From: Hypsibius dujardini
Lineage: Eukaryota > Tardigrada > Eutardigrada > Parachela > Hypsibiidae
Length of the DNA stretch: 42,665 nucleotides
Assembly: GCA_001579985.1 (NCBI GenBank)
Contig: LRSR01010263.1
Location: 1-42,665, forward strand
Direction of reading: 5' to 3'
How positions within the stretch are numbered: position 1 is the first letter of the stretch; each line of letters begins with the position of its first letter. The notes under the pieces are model-generated. The model was given only the letters and a program-made list of their open reading frames with translations, was not told the DNA's origin and searched no databases. This document shows, piece by piece, positions 30,531 to 40,540 of this stretch. The position numbers were made by a program, and so were the translations under genes.

Positions 30531-32737
30531 GTAACTGACTGAAAAAGCAGCTTTTAACAGTTGTCTGCGTTTTTAGAGGCGTGCCCATGTTAGCCTGTCT
30601 GAAGCTTTCTGGAGACTGGACTTTCCAGGCGCAGTCCGTGACGTTCGTCGCTTCAACTACGTCTGCAAGGTCCTCGACGTCTTGATATCTGAGAAACTCT
30701 CGTCGTTGGGCGGACAAGCACAGAAGCTTCTCTTCAACACCCTGGACCACGTGGTGGGTCAAGGTTCGTGGCACAAGCAGCCAGCAAACACACAGACACA
30801 GACACACACTCGACAAATTAGCAAAAAAATAAGACGCGAACGCCGCACAAAAGACGGTTCGACGAACGATAAACTGATCTTGATTGATGCAGAAAAGAAA
30901 CAGCTTAAACTTGTGACACCGAGACACACAGACAGTCAGCCGTGAAAGCGTGGTGTCGCGCGCGCGCCGTTCTGTTTATTGTTCTAATTTTAAACTGTGT
31001 TCCACTAAGAGGGCAAGACGAATCACGAGCTCAAGAGCGAGTCGCCACACACAGACAGACACACAAACCAGCTCTCATTATGTGCAAATTACTTAATGGT
31101 GTGTCTGTTTTCCCGTTGGCAGTGGTGTCAAGTCAACAAAATATGCACATAATTCGCATGCTGATGCTGGATCTCAATGAGGCCATGGAGGAGTCCAAGA
31201 TGATCTGGGGCAAACAGCTGGGCAGCTCGGCGCTCTGGGAGGGTCATCGCCAACGCCTCCAGGAGTGGAATCTCATCATGAAAAACTTTGACGTACAACA
31301 GGTAAACAGACATTCAGACATACAGGCACACAGACATGACTTAAGCCTGCCTGAATGATTGAAATGTGATCATCTGTCTTAAAAGAACCGTTTAAACAAT
31401 AAATGTCATTCCAGACATACTTCTAAACAGAGACGACAGGACCACGCCTTGGTGTCTGAACTAACTGTATCCAATTTGTCTGTGTAGGGAGTCTCCACAG
31501 AGACCATGCTGAAGATGTATCTTAACTGTTTGTTCCAGACTTACTAACAGATTGTGGACAGACCTAATTGTCAAAGCCTGCCTTAATTGTCTGTCTAAAA
31601 AGATTTAGACGGTTAATGTCATGTTTGAAGATTTATTTAGCCCAAGTGCTTGTTCCAGACAATATACTGATTTGATGTCTGTCAGTACGTAATTGATTAT
31701 CTGACTGTTTCCAGCGTGAAGATGATGGAAAGGCGATGTTGTCTGAACTACCGGAGGAGTGTCTGCGTCTGATTCTCCTATGTTTGTCTGACCACCACGA
31801 CCTGGTTCGCTCCAAGGAAGCCCTCTCTGTAAATTCCGACGGGTCAGCAAAGTTTGGGCAGATTTTCAACGAACAGCGTCTGTGGCGAGAGCTGTGCTTC
31901 TTCCACTTCAAACCGCAGCAACTCAAAGAAATACTCAAACATCAACCAAAGACTGCATCGGCAAAGGAGGATTGGGAGCTAATTTACCAAAGAATGAAGA
32001 GGTATTACAGTATCTCGTATAAAAATAACGTTGCAGGCAAATATAGATACAGGCCGACACAGATACCAGCACATGCACAGCCGCAGACGCAGACGCAGAC
32101 GCAGGGCAGTCACATATACAAAAAGAGTCACAGACAATTGAGAGGCTTCAGATGCACACCAGAACATGGATACAGGCACAGATAAAGCTCTACTCAGACA
32201 CAGACAAAGACAAAAACACAGACCAGACGCAGACACAGACGCAGATGCAGACACAGACGCAGACGCAGACACAGACACAGACACAGACACAAACACAGAC
32301 ACCAACACAAACACAGACAGACCAGACAGCAGACACAGACACAGACACAGACACAGACACAGACACAGACACAGACACAGACACAGACACAGACACAGAC
32401 ACAGAAATATCTTCACAATGCGACGAGCAGAGAACGATGTGCCAACAAGGATTTTCGACAAACTAGAGAGTTGTTTGAAATCGAAACATAACGGATCTCT
32501 AGTCTAATTTTCCATCCGATAACCAGGTACTTCGGCTTGAAAGAAACGTACGCGGAAACTCTCCACTTGTGTATGCACTGCCGCACTCTATTCTGGCAGC
32601 CGTATGGCCATCCGTGTCCGGTGATCTTGACCGCAACTGAGCCGTACCCGGACGGAAATCTGCAACCGCGTCACTTCACCAAGAAGGCCCCCATACCTAT
32701 ATCGCCACGCGCTTTCCTCGACTTTTTCTCTTTGTGA
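30002..32737 (+). CDS. FBXO32/FBXO25: F-box protein FBXO25/FBXO32 (atrogin-1) orthologue, 5 exons
   Basis: Exons 30002-30436, 30577-30763, 31123-31301, 31715-32001 and 32527-32737 (TGA at the end) join in frame to 432 aa with GT-AG introns. It is a substrate receptor of an SCF ubiquitin ligase. The N-terminus MPFIGLDWRSPGESWIKT matches the signature start of FBXO25/32. Residues about 35-120 form a Ser/Pro-rich low-complexity insertion that vertebrate orthologues lack, and likely contain phosphorylation sites. Exon 2 holds the SLSEAFWRLDF and RRFNYVCKVLDVL helices; exon 3 another helical block. Exon 4 holds the F-box (LSELPEECLRLILLCLSDHHDLV to LWRELCFFHF, about 276-330), and exon 5 the Cys/His cluster LHLCMHCRTLFW and HPCP followed by the conserved SPRAFLDFF end. 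Vertebrate members have about 355-370 residues. All four introns carry CAGACA-type repeats or TGTCTG words. I cannot tell whether it predates the FBXO25/FBXO32 split. Confidence 0.93.
30456..30530. repeat. (CAGA)n microsatellite in FBXO intron 1
   Basis: About 18 perfect ACAG/CAGA units starting 20 bp after the intron donor and occupying over half of the 140-bp intron. Confidence 0.95.
32066..32402. repeat. (CAGACA)n / (CAGACG)n hexamer array in FBXO intron 4
   Basis: A hexanucleotide array, first degenerate (CAGACG and CAGATG variants) and then nearly perfect CAGACA over the last about 70 bp. It fills most of the 525-bp intron between exons 31715-32001 and 32527-32737. The long Asp/Thr and Gln/Thr open frames over it are repeat artefacts. 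Confidence 0.95.
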
Positions 32738-34763
32738 TTCTTAGCCATCTATATACTGGCTATAAGAGACATACCGGTTAGCTCGTTTCGATCACTTGCT
32801 GCAGTCTGTAGAGATTACACTTTTGCTTATCCACGCTTCTGCTGACTTCTGTACATTTCTTTTTGAATCTCCTCAGACATTTCACACATGCTTTTGATTC
32901 TGGTCTGTAGATCTGTGCGAAATTGCCATGAACAAAAAATCATAAATTTGACCACGACCAATCCACGAGTACAAGTACAAATAGAGTATCTCGCCTCCAA
33001 ATGGCCCCTAACTCGCAATATCATTGGAACGTGGCAATATTTTGAAGCATTAGCAATATCCACAAACCGAGTAATAGAAGAAAGAGGAGAAATGGGCAAC
33101 TACTCCTTTCGTATAAATCTTTAATAAAATCACCCGACCCTTTAGATTTTATTGGCCAAGTGATCATCTCATTCTATTCTGGGATTTCCTAATTGTGCCC
33201 GATTCCGAGATTCCGCATTTGGAATTTTTTTCCGTCCACAAAACCTGTCACGATAGCTCATTTCAACATTGAATATGAAAAAGCAAGTCTCGCTGAAAAC
33301 TGCAAAAAAGTAATTGTCCTAAAGTTAATAAATTCGTTGAGCAAATTAGTTTTGGATTCAAACTTCAGGAGAAATCCTGAAGATCCTAATTGTGCATTTC
33401 GCATGGTACATATTACGAAATTGTAAAAACATCAGGCCGCCCGAGCTATCAACTTGGCTGAACTTCCTCGTTCTTGTATGGAAGGTGCTGATTTTAGGTC
33501 TATTTACGAATGCAAATCAAATGCCTAAAGGAAAATCAAATTTTCATTTTTGTTGGAACGAAACTTAATTACGGTTCACAATTCAAACTATCCACCGCCA
33601 ACTGCTGCTCCGAGATCGAAGATAGAAAGCGACAGGATCATTTTTGTGCAAATGTGTACGAGCAAGATACCCATTATTAGGCTTGCAGGGTTTGTGAAAG
33701 CATTTTGATTGATAGAGCTGGGAAAGGGCAAATTGTCAACGTGAATTCAGACACATATTCCTTCATAAGATTAACTTTACGTTTAGAGTTTCACTCATAT
33801 AGCATATTCCCTTCAGTCCTGGATCCAGAAGCAAAGTCAAAAAGAGGGAATGTAACAGGATTGGTTCCATGCATGTCGAGCTGATACGATCCAGTTGTTC
33901 GGAGTCGTAATCACTACCGTTTTAACTAGCGTAATGGTATCTGCAGAATTTGTTATAGAAACCATGTTTGATTCACCTTAGTGCATGCGTCGACGCGACA
34001 CAGCTCAGATACAATTTGTTTATAATTTGATATGGCATACCCGTCCCAACTTGTTGTCACCATAGGGGATCCGTACTCAAGCTAATCTGGACACCGGTCT
34101 GCTTCATGGCAGTCCTTGTGGTGAATGACCCCTCTTCTTACTCTTCTAACTCCTGATTTACCCAAATCTGACCTTACCAAAAGACGATGCTCTAGTGTGG
34201 TTATAAGTGCTTAAACAATGATAATTCCGATAGATCATTCGCAAATATTAGTTCCGAAACAAGTTTTTAGGAAAATGCTAATCCAGGAGGACCCTTTATC
34301 CTATGTTAACCATATTAAATCATTTGTAGTGAAAACCAACTTAACGCTTCGGAAGCAAATAGAGCGTTTCGCCTTTTCGATGGACATCCGACTACCCTTA
34401 AAGTAGCGTTTGTATAGGATGCGTCACAGACAGGTGAATTGTTTACAGAGCGGCTGAAAAATGCTAAAAGAGCAAGCGTACAACGATAAAGCTTTTCTGC
34501 AATTGCTAATCAATTAGTCTACTTTACACTAGTTAACTATTTATACTTTCGAGAGATCACCTACCGATTAATTTTGAGTAATTGTAACACTAAAAATAAT
34601 TATTTTTGTGAAGTACTGCGACATGCGGTCACCTACTCTTCGCCCTTACGGATCCTAGAGATGACTTGGCGAGCGATGACACAAGGCTTATATAAAAACC
34701 TAGTGGCTAGTTATGACACGCTTTATAGACATTGTACGTAAGCTGATACAAGATCAGACGCAA
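32738..34763. other. Intergenic, nothing recognised
   Basis: The FBXO 3' UTR should start here (AATAAA-type words are frequent in this AT-rich stretch, so none is decisive; one AATAAA lies at about 33122-33128). Open frames at 32888-33124, 33193-33426 and 34218-34406 are short and lack recognisable motifs. Confidence 0.4.
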
Positions 34764-35250
34764 GGTGCCGGGGGCCCTTAAGGAGTTGGAGTTATGGAGT
34801 TACTGTATAAGAACAGTACTGTAATACTGTCAGGTCGAGGGGTACCGGGGGCCCTTATGGAGTTGGAGTTATGGAGTTACTGTACAAGAACAGTACTGTA
34901 GTACTGTCAGGTCGAAGGGTACTGGGACCATGGTCGAGCAGACGGTACCTCAGTATGGGGCCCAGTTGGAGTTATGGAGTTACTGTACAAGAACAGTACT
35001 GTAGTACTGTCAGGTCGAGGGGTACTGGGGGCCCACATGTAGTTGGAGTTATGGAGTTATTCTATAAGAACAGTACTGTAGTACTGTCAGGTCGAGGGGT
35101 ACTGGGGGCCCTTATGGAGTTGGAGTTATGGAGTTATTCTATAAGAACAGTACTGTAGTACTATCAGGTCGAGGGGTACCGGGGGCCCTTACGGAGTTGG
35201 AGTTATGGAGTTACTGTATAGATACAGTACTGTCAGGTCGGGTACGGGGC
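34764..35250 (+). repeat. 77-bp tandem repeat array (left inverted arm)
   Basis: Six copies of a 77-bp unit; the word gttatggagt recurs at 34791, 34868, 34971, 35048, 35125 and 35202 (one spacing is 103, i.e. 77 plus a 26-bp insertion). Each unit has GGGGCCC, GGAGTTGGAGTTATGGAGTT and the palindrome ACAGTACTGT, often followed by AGTACTGT. The array occurs in reverse complement at 40541-40797. Confidence 0.9.
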
Positions 35251-36285
35251 ATCAGCGCATGAGACATTCAATACGACGATAGCTCATCCCAGTTTTTCAT
35301 CCCAGTCTATCTTCATCACAGCGTCTTATGTTCACGGCGACATTTTCTGACCAGACATTACCTCCCAGCGACATTAAATAAGAGCGAAAACATTGCTCAG
35401 TATACGGTTCATACCGCGTCTTTCCAACATACGACTTGTCATCAGAGAGACAGAATCCCATAGCTACTTATGCGTACACCGAGAACTGGGTATAGCGATT
35501 GAGCTATTTGTATAAAGGGCAGCTATTGTATATGAGTAAATCTTAGACAAATTGGCATTTCCTTCTTTGTTTTAATTGTTAACGTGATGTTCCAGTTCGT
35601 ATGCAAGTAATTACAACTGGCAAAAGGCCATCAAATTTTGGAATCTAGATTTACGTATAAAGCCAATAAAAACTACAGCTCTTCTTCTGCAAGCTTCTGT
35701 GGCGGTGTTCAGTGTTACTGAACAAAAATAAATAATGAATAAAAACAAACAAAAATAACCTGTAAGATTGACTGAGAAAATTAACATGAAGCTTCTTGCT
35801 TAAGATGTATGCAAGAGACACATACAGTATATCCGTGTTTACCAGATTTGTGTAGTCCTTGACTTTCACTGAATGGTGTTAAGATTGGCTGGTCTGAAGT
35901 TAACAAAGGCAGGTCACTGTCGAAAGGCAGCATTCAAGGTCACCGTACAATGTATCATGATACTCTAATTCCTAAAGTGAGTACCTACCACAAATGCATA
36001 ACTGTCGTTATTTTCTCAAAATTCCTTCCCAATTTCCGTATAGAACTTTATGAAATTCATTGTCGGTGGCCCAATAGACATTCCTTTTTAGAAACTCAAA
36101 ACATTATCCGGAAAATGGGAAGAATAAGGGTTTTTACTGCGTAGTAGGGAAAGGTAAACTACGCACTAGGGTTCAAAGTCTAACTACTATCGTTCACTGA
36201 CAACAACCACACTGTATAGAGTACAGCTGTGCCGCGGTTACTTTGAGGTTCGCTCTGAGGTTCTTTGAGGTACCCATGGTGTTAC
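35251..36285. other. Inside the inverted-array block, no gene recognised
   Basis: AT-rich, with short open frames only. The 64-codon plus-strand frame at 35950-36144 and the minus-strand one at 35651-35869 have no features I recognise. Confidence 0.4.
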
Positions 36286-36718
36286 GTATGCTCTTACATA
36301 AGGTGGTACCTATGGTGGTACCTATGGTAGTACCTACGGTGGTACCTATAGTGGTACCTACGTTGGTATCTATTGTGGTACCTACGTTGGTATCTATAGT
36401 GGTACCTACGGTGGTACTTACGGTGGTACCTAAGGCGGTACCTAAGGTGGTACGTACGATTGTACCTAAGGTGGTACCTATGGTGGTACCTTTAGTGGTA
36501 CCTTAGGTGGTACTCACGGTGGTACTTACGACGGTACTTATGGTGATACCTACAGTGGTACCTGCGTTAGTATCTATAATGGTACCTACGGTGATACTTA
36601 CGGTGGTATTTACGGCGGTACCTACGTTGGTATTTATGGTTTTACCTAGAGTAGTACCTACGGTGTTACCTATTGCGGTACCTATGGTGGTACCTATGGT
36701 GGTGTTTACGGTGGAACG
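36286..36718. repeat. 12-bp GGTGGTACCTAY minisatellite
   Basis: About 35 units of a 12-bp consensus ggtggtacctay(g) with substitutions; most units contain the palindrome GGTACC. On the plus strand it reads as a four-residue Val-Val-Pro-x period, open across most of the array but interrupted by TAG at 36504-36506 and near 36648. The period of 12 preserves frame by arithmetic, so it is not evidence of coding. Confidence 0.85.
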
Positions 36719-36894
36719 TCTAAAATTTTTACTGTCAAATGTGTGGTCCGATAAGAATGAAAAAAAATGTTTTATTTACAACTGAACTATTTTGGAGATG
36801 GGCAGGATTTAAGTAGAAAATCCTAATAAATGTTGTTACTCATTCGTATTTATCAATCAATCAATCATTTATGGAAAAAAATATCAAAACGCAA

Positions 36895-37101
36895 TTATAA
36901 CGTTCCCCAATCATTCAAACCAAGCAAGCGAGGGCGAAGCCCGAGCTTGGCTTGTATAAATGAATACTTAGAAGCATACTCGGTGTAAAACCATTCACGT
37001 TCTTCTTGGGACCACCACACATTACTAAACCACGGGTCACATTTCACGTGGTGAACGTTTGCCTTTCTCGCTCTTGAACGCAAGATAATTTTTAATATTT
37101 T
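36895..37101 (-). CDS. Possible terminal exon of an unknown protein
   Basis: A 68-codon frame follows an acceptor-like aaaaacag (37104-37102) and ends TAA at 36895. It has unusual aromatic-rich composition (CDPWFSNVWWSQEEREWFY then LGLRPRLLGLNDWG), unlike frames generated by chance in AT-rich DNA. I do not recognise the family. It lies 25 bp from, and opposite to, the FLYWCH/MULE remnant, and may belong to the same element or to an unrelated gene. No upstream exon was identified. Confidence 0.3.
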   Translation of the reverse strand, partial: KILKIILRSRARKANVHHVKCDPWFSNVWWSQEEREWFYTEYASKYSFIQAKLGLRPRLLGLNDWGTL

Positions 37102-37126
37102 CTGTTTTTGGAATTAAATTTTAAAA

Positions 37127-38747
37127 TGTCGGCACAGTTACTTTTGTTCCTTCGACGCGTAGTGGAAGACTGGCGATGATTAACGGCTTCATCTTTACAA
37201 AGCACAGGGCTGGGTCAGATTCGGTTCCCAGTTCTTGGCGCTGTCAGCAATCATCTTGCACCGCGAAACTACGTCTGAACAGCAATACCGACAATATGGT
37301 ATCTCATTCGACGCACAACCAAGTCGCAGTTGCACGAAAAGCGCAGGCGAAGGTTGCATTAGAGGTAAAATGACGAAAATCGACCGAATTTTCATATTTG
37401 AAAGTCTTTATGCAAATATTTGTTTTTGATATTTAAAACGAGTCTGGTGGCAAGAAGCAATACTATCGTCACTTTTCTATAATTAGTAATCGCTAAAGTT
37501 AAAGTTATTGTTAAGTCTGAACACATGATTGATTGTGATATGAATGTTCTGTAGGAGATGAAACGCTGGCCGCACAAAGCTTTGATAAGCCGTCACAAAT
37601 TCAACTGACGGTGTTCAGATCTCTTCCGCTCACTTTCACTTTACAGTTCCGTAAGCCGAAGACAACTGCCAAAGGAATAGAGCTGATTCGAAAGGCACAG
37701 GGTGCACCTCTACCGGCGCCGGCGACAGTGGCGGACGTCGTGTTGTCTCCGTACTTTGACCACACCCACCGAGGTGACAACTTCCTTCTTAAGGACTCAG
37801 GCCCGGCGGACCCGAAACGTTGGATTATGTTCGGCACAAAGGACAATGTTCAGGTCTTAGCTCGCAGTAACACCTGGCTAGGTGATAGCACATTCTAAGC
37901 TGTGGACACAGCTCTGCACGATCCACGCCATCGTTCACGAAGCTGTTTTCCCTTTCACCTATACCCTCTTAATGGAAAAGCCGAGGAAGGCATACAAAGA
38001 AGTTCTTAGTGAGCTTCGAACTATCATTCGTCAGCTTGGGCCCGAATATGCAAACTATTCTGGTCCGCAAATGATGTTGATTGACTTTTTAAACTGCAGT
38101 GATTGGTGCCTATTCTGAAATTTTCTCGGCAACGGAAATGCAAGGTAAGTGTAACTGAATGGGGAGAGGGACGAGTCAACTTTTTGTTAACTTATGAGGG
38201 GGTGCAGGGGGCGGAGCCTCCGCTGAAGATCACGGGGGCGATGCCCCCTTAATATAAATTTATTTCGAGTGAAATATTGTTATCTAATTATTACTTTTTT
38301 GAAGGGGCGCGGGGGCGGAGTCCCTTCAATATCAATTCTTTCCGATAAAAGTGCTGTTATTTTAATTAATAAGTTTTGAGGGTCATGGGGGTGGAGCCTC
38401 CTTTTTATAAGTGTATTTAGCTGCTGTAACTACTACAAAAATGATTTTATATAACTCGACCTCAGGGGTCCTGTGAAGTGTTGACTGTGTGCAAAATCTG
38501 CAACGTTATTTCTGTCTCGCTCAGGTTGTAACTTTCATTTCGGACAAGCGGTTAATCGGCACATCGCTTCATTGGACTTATCGACGCGCTATAACGACGA
38601 CTTTGATTTTTGAATTAAGGTCAAGATGATGGTCGCTCTCGCTTTTGCCCCCCCCCCCCCGAGGACGTTGTGGAATCGTGGGAGATGCTGCAGGCTAGTC
38701 TTGTTGCGCCGTTTTTGAGTCTCAAATTTGCATTAATTAAAGGAAAT
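37127..38747 (+). pseudogene. Decayed MULE transposase with N-terminal FLYWCH finger
   Basis: The FLYWCH zinc finger lies in 37127-37364: VPSTRSGRLAMINGFIFTKH, then WRC-x4-C and H-x2-H ligands. After an intron-like gap (donor gtaaaa, acceptor tctgtag at 37554) the MULE-type catalytic region follows: WLGDSTF at 37875-37895 (first Asp), LCTIHAIVHEAVFPFTYTLL, then MMLIDF at 38070-38087 (second Asp) and YSEIFSATEMQG. A real-looking intron lies at 38145-38524, followed by CNFHFGQAVNRHIASLDL, ALAFAP and EDVVESWEML. Defects: one-base shifts at about 37896 and about 38088-38092, a TGA at 38611-38613, a shift at the 13-base C tract 38648-38660, and an end where another element is inserted. The exon 1-2 junction is also out of phase. 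Transposase activity is therefore lost. Confidence 0.85.
38145..38524 (+). repeat. GGGGGCGGAGCC repeats in the MULE intron
   Basis: The intron (gtaagt...ctcag) contains three diverged copies of a roughly 80-90-bp unit, each with GGGGG(C/T)GGAG(C/T)C(T/C)C near 38209, 38311 and 38392, followed by an AT-rich stretch with TATAA/TTTAT. The first also carries gggggcgatgccccc, a perfect short hairpin. Confidence 0.6.
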
Positions 38748-39371
38748 CACTATAGTCCCACCCTTTTAATTTAATTATTTTATTTTTCCCACCCTTTTAA
38801 GATATATTACTGATTGATGGAACGATTGAAATCCAAGAGCCAAACAATTTCCAATAGTTTATTAGTACTCTGACTGTAGTATCGAGACAAAATGAGTGAG
38901 AGTGGCAGCTCCGTCGCAGATGACGGGAACCGCTCAGATGACAATGAAGCTATTTCCGACTTGGAACAAACAGGCTCCCAAAAAGTGGAGCAGCTTTACC
39001 AACCAAAGATATCGGTAGCGAAAGATCTCAAGAACCGGTATGCTTCATATGCTGATTGGGAAACTGATTCAGACCGGAGAGTTCTTGGTCTGTCAAAAAT
39101 GCAGAGGTCGGAAGCCAAATAACGAGTGGACCATCATCAAGGCGGATATCCTGATCGATGCTAATGAAGCCGCCATAATTAGAAAACATCTTGTAACCGC
39201 TAAAACAATCCGTATTTAGTCTCGTGGTGTTTGATTTTATCTGTAATAAATCAAGAACAGTCATCCGTTCCATTATTCAACTTTATTCAAATTGAAAAAC
39301 AAAAAGGATGGGACTATAGTGTAAGGGTGGGACTATAGTGAAAGGGTGGGACAAGGGTGGGACAATAGTGG
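38748..39371. mobile_element. Small element with CACTATAGTCCCACCC inverted ends
   Basis: Left end cactatagtcccaccctttt (38748-38767) is repeated in inverse orientation at the right: at 39302-39321 with one mismatch, again at 39322-39340, and partially to 39371. A second CCCACCCTTTTAAG copy sits just inside the left end (38789-38802). The left end interrupts the MULE transposase frame, so this element inserted into the older one. Its only long frame is the 76-codon one below, so it is non-autonomous unless that protein is relevant. Confidence 0.6.
38892..39122 (+). CDS. Small acidic ORF inside the TIR element
   Basis: ATG at 38892 (context aaaATGa) to TAA at 39120-39122, 76 aa. The N-terminal third is Ser/Asp/Glu-rich (MSESGSSVADDGNRSDDNEA), the remainder basic-acidic mixed. 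An AATAAA lies about 120 bp downstream on the same strand (39243-39248). It is enclosed by the inverted ends. The acidic, Ser-rich start resembles the N-termini of some DNA-transposon proteins, but no DNA-binding or catalytic motif is present. It may be a truncated transposon gene or a captured host fragment. Not recognised. Confidence 0.35.
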   Translation: MSESGSSVADDGNRSDDNEAISDLEQTGSQKVEQLYQPKISVAKDLKNRYASYADWETDSDRRVLGLSKMQRSEAK

Positions 39372-39782
39372 TACCCTTAATTATTTTAGTTTAAATTTTA
39401 TATTTATTAATAAATAGTTACTGTAGTAAAATTTTTTTGCAAACAAATTAAAACTGTTTTTAATATACGAATACTAATCGTACACCATGGACATATTTCA
39501 TAGTAAGGGCGAGAAGTACAACAGTTTTTATTGCTAATTGCACTATCAGCGGACGATAACTTTTGTCTGCAATGAAATATTTATGCTGACTTATTGCTTT
39601 TCGCAAATAATGAGTCTTAATTATATTTATACACTACTTATCACAGAGTAACATAATCATATTTACTATATTTTTTTATCATTAAGCAATAAAATAAGGT
39701 AATACATGTGCAGGTACTTACATAAAGGAAACAGCAAAAACAAAATAAAATAAACTGGTGTCCCAACTTATGCGTAACAATT
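39372..39782. other. AT-rich spacer, nothing recognised
   Basis: Very AT-rich; no repeat structure or gene-like frame apart from a 67-codon frame on the minus strand rich in Cys/Phe/Tyr, as expected by chance. Confidence 0.4.
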
Positions 39783-40153
39783 CTATTCAGAATATGGAGA
39801 ACCGATTGTTCGAATTCGGAGTTCAACCAGTACTTCCTGAACACTTACATTCGCGTACCCAAGCTGCGCCACAATGTCCGGAGACCTACTTTCTAACCGG
39901 ATTTCTGGAACGTTTTCACCCGTGTGCAGGAAGGTCTTCCCCGGACCACCAACAACTTTGAGTCGTGGCACTTGGCTTTTCAAGTAATCGTTAATTGTTT
40001 CCACCCGACCGCTTATAAGTTCTTCGAAAAGTTACGCGACATCCAATACAAGAAGGAGGACAAGCGGCAGAGAATCTGTACCGGGGACGTGCCTGAGTAG
40101 CAGCAGCATGAATACCGCGAGCGTAGCGAAAAGCTCATTACTTTGGCTATTTG
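39783..40153 (-). CDS. Candidate Sep15/SelM-like thioredoxin-fold protein
   Basis: From an ATG at 40153 the minus strand encodes a hydrophobic signal-like stretch (around LFATLAVFMLLLLRH). It continues, after a likely short intron (gtacag at about 40082 to ttcgaag at about 40022, phase 1), into about 75 residues: ISGRVETINDYLKSQVPRLK, TGENVPEIRLES, IVAQLGYANVSVQEVLVEL, ending at 39783. The spacing and pattern (Gly-Arg, alternating hydrophobics, GxxPxIxL strand, late helix with SVQEVL) fit the C-terminal domain of the ER-resident Sep15/SelM family. The expected redox CxU/CxxC just before Gly-Arg is absent in this model. A donor gtaagt inside (about 39852) offers an alternative last exon. The family call rests on a by-eye alignment. 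Confidence 0.35.
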
Positions 40154-40540
40154 ATATCATGATATGAACAGACTGGTGTATCTCCGAGGTGTTGCATTCA
40201 ATATTGAGTTGAATGTTTAAGATCCGCTCTACCGCGCATGTTCCGCATTTGTCCAATTTTTGTATAGCCTAATTGACACTATGAAGAGCTGCCGCCGTAT
40301 GACGTGGGTCTTCGGCGATAAGTCGCCGTGAAGACTTTGAACTGTGCCTGTATGACGCTATTATGAAGTGTGACTGGCTTGTATCGTCGGTTTCTGAGTT
40401 GTCGCGAGGATAAAAATCTCTGTCACGAATCTTCGGAGTGAAATATTGTCGCGGTATGAATTGTCACTGGGATTAGAAAGTGGGATGAAAAGTGGTGTGA
40501 AAAGTGGTGTGTGTCGCCATGCCGTAAATATTGACCTGAC

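Noticed and set aside
31979-32507. Long Gln/Thr and Asp/Thr frames (+) and Cys/Leu/Val frames (-)
   Set aside because: They arise from the CAGACA hexamer array inside an FBXO intron.
36243-36785. Val-Val-Pro repeat protein
   Set aside because: A 12-bp repeat keeps frame automatically; stops occur within the array and no start or splice signals fit.
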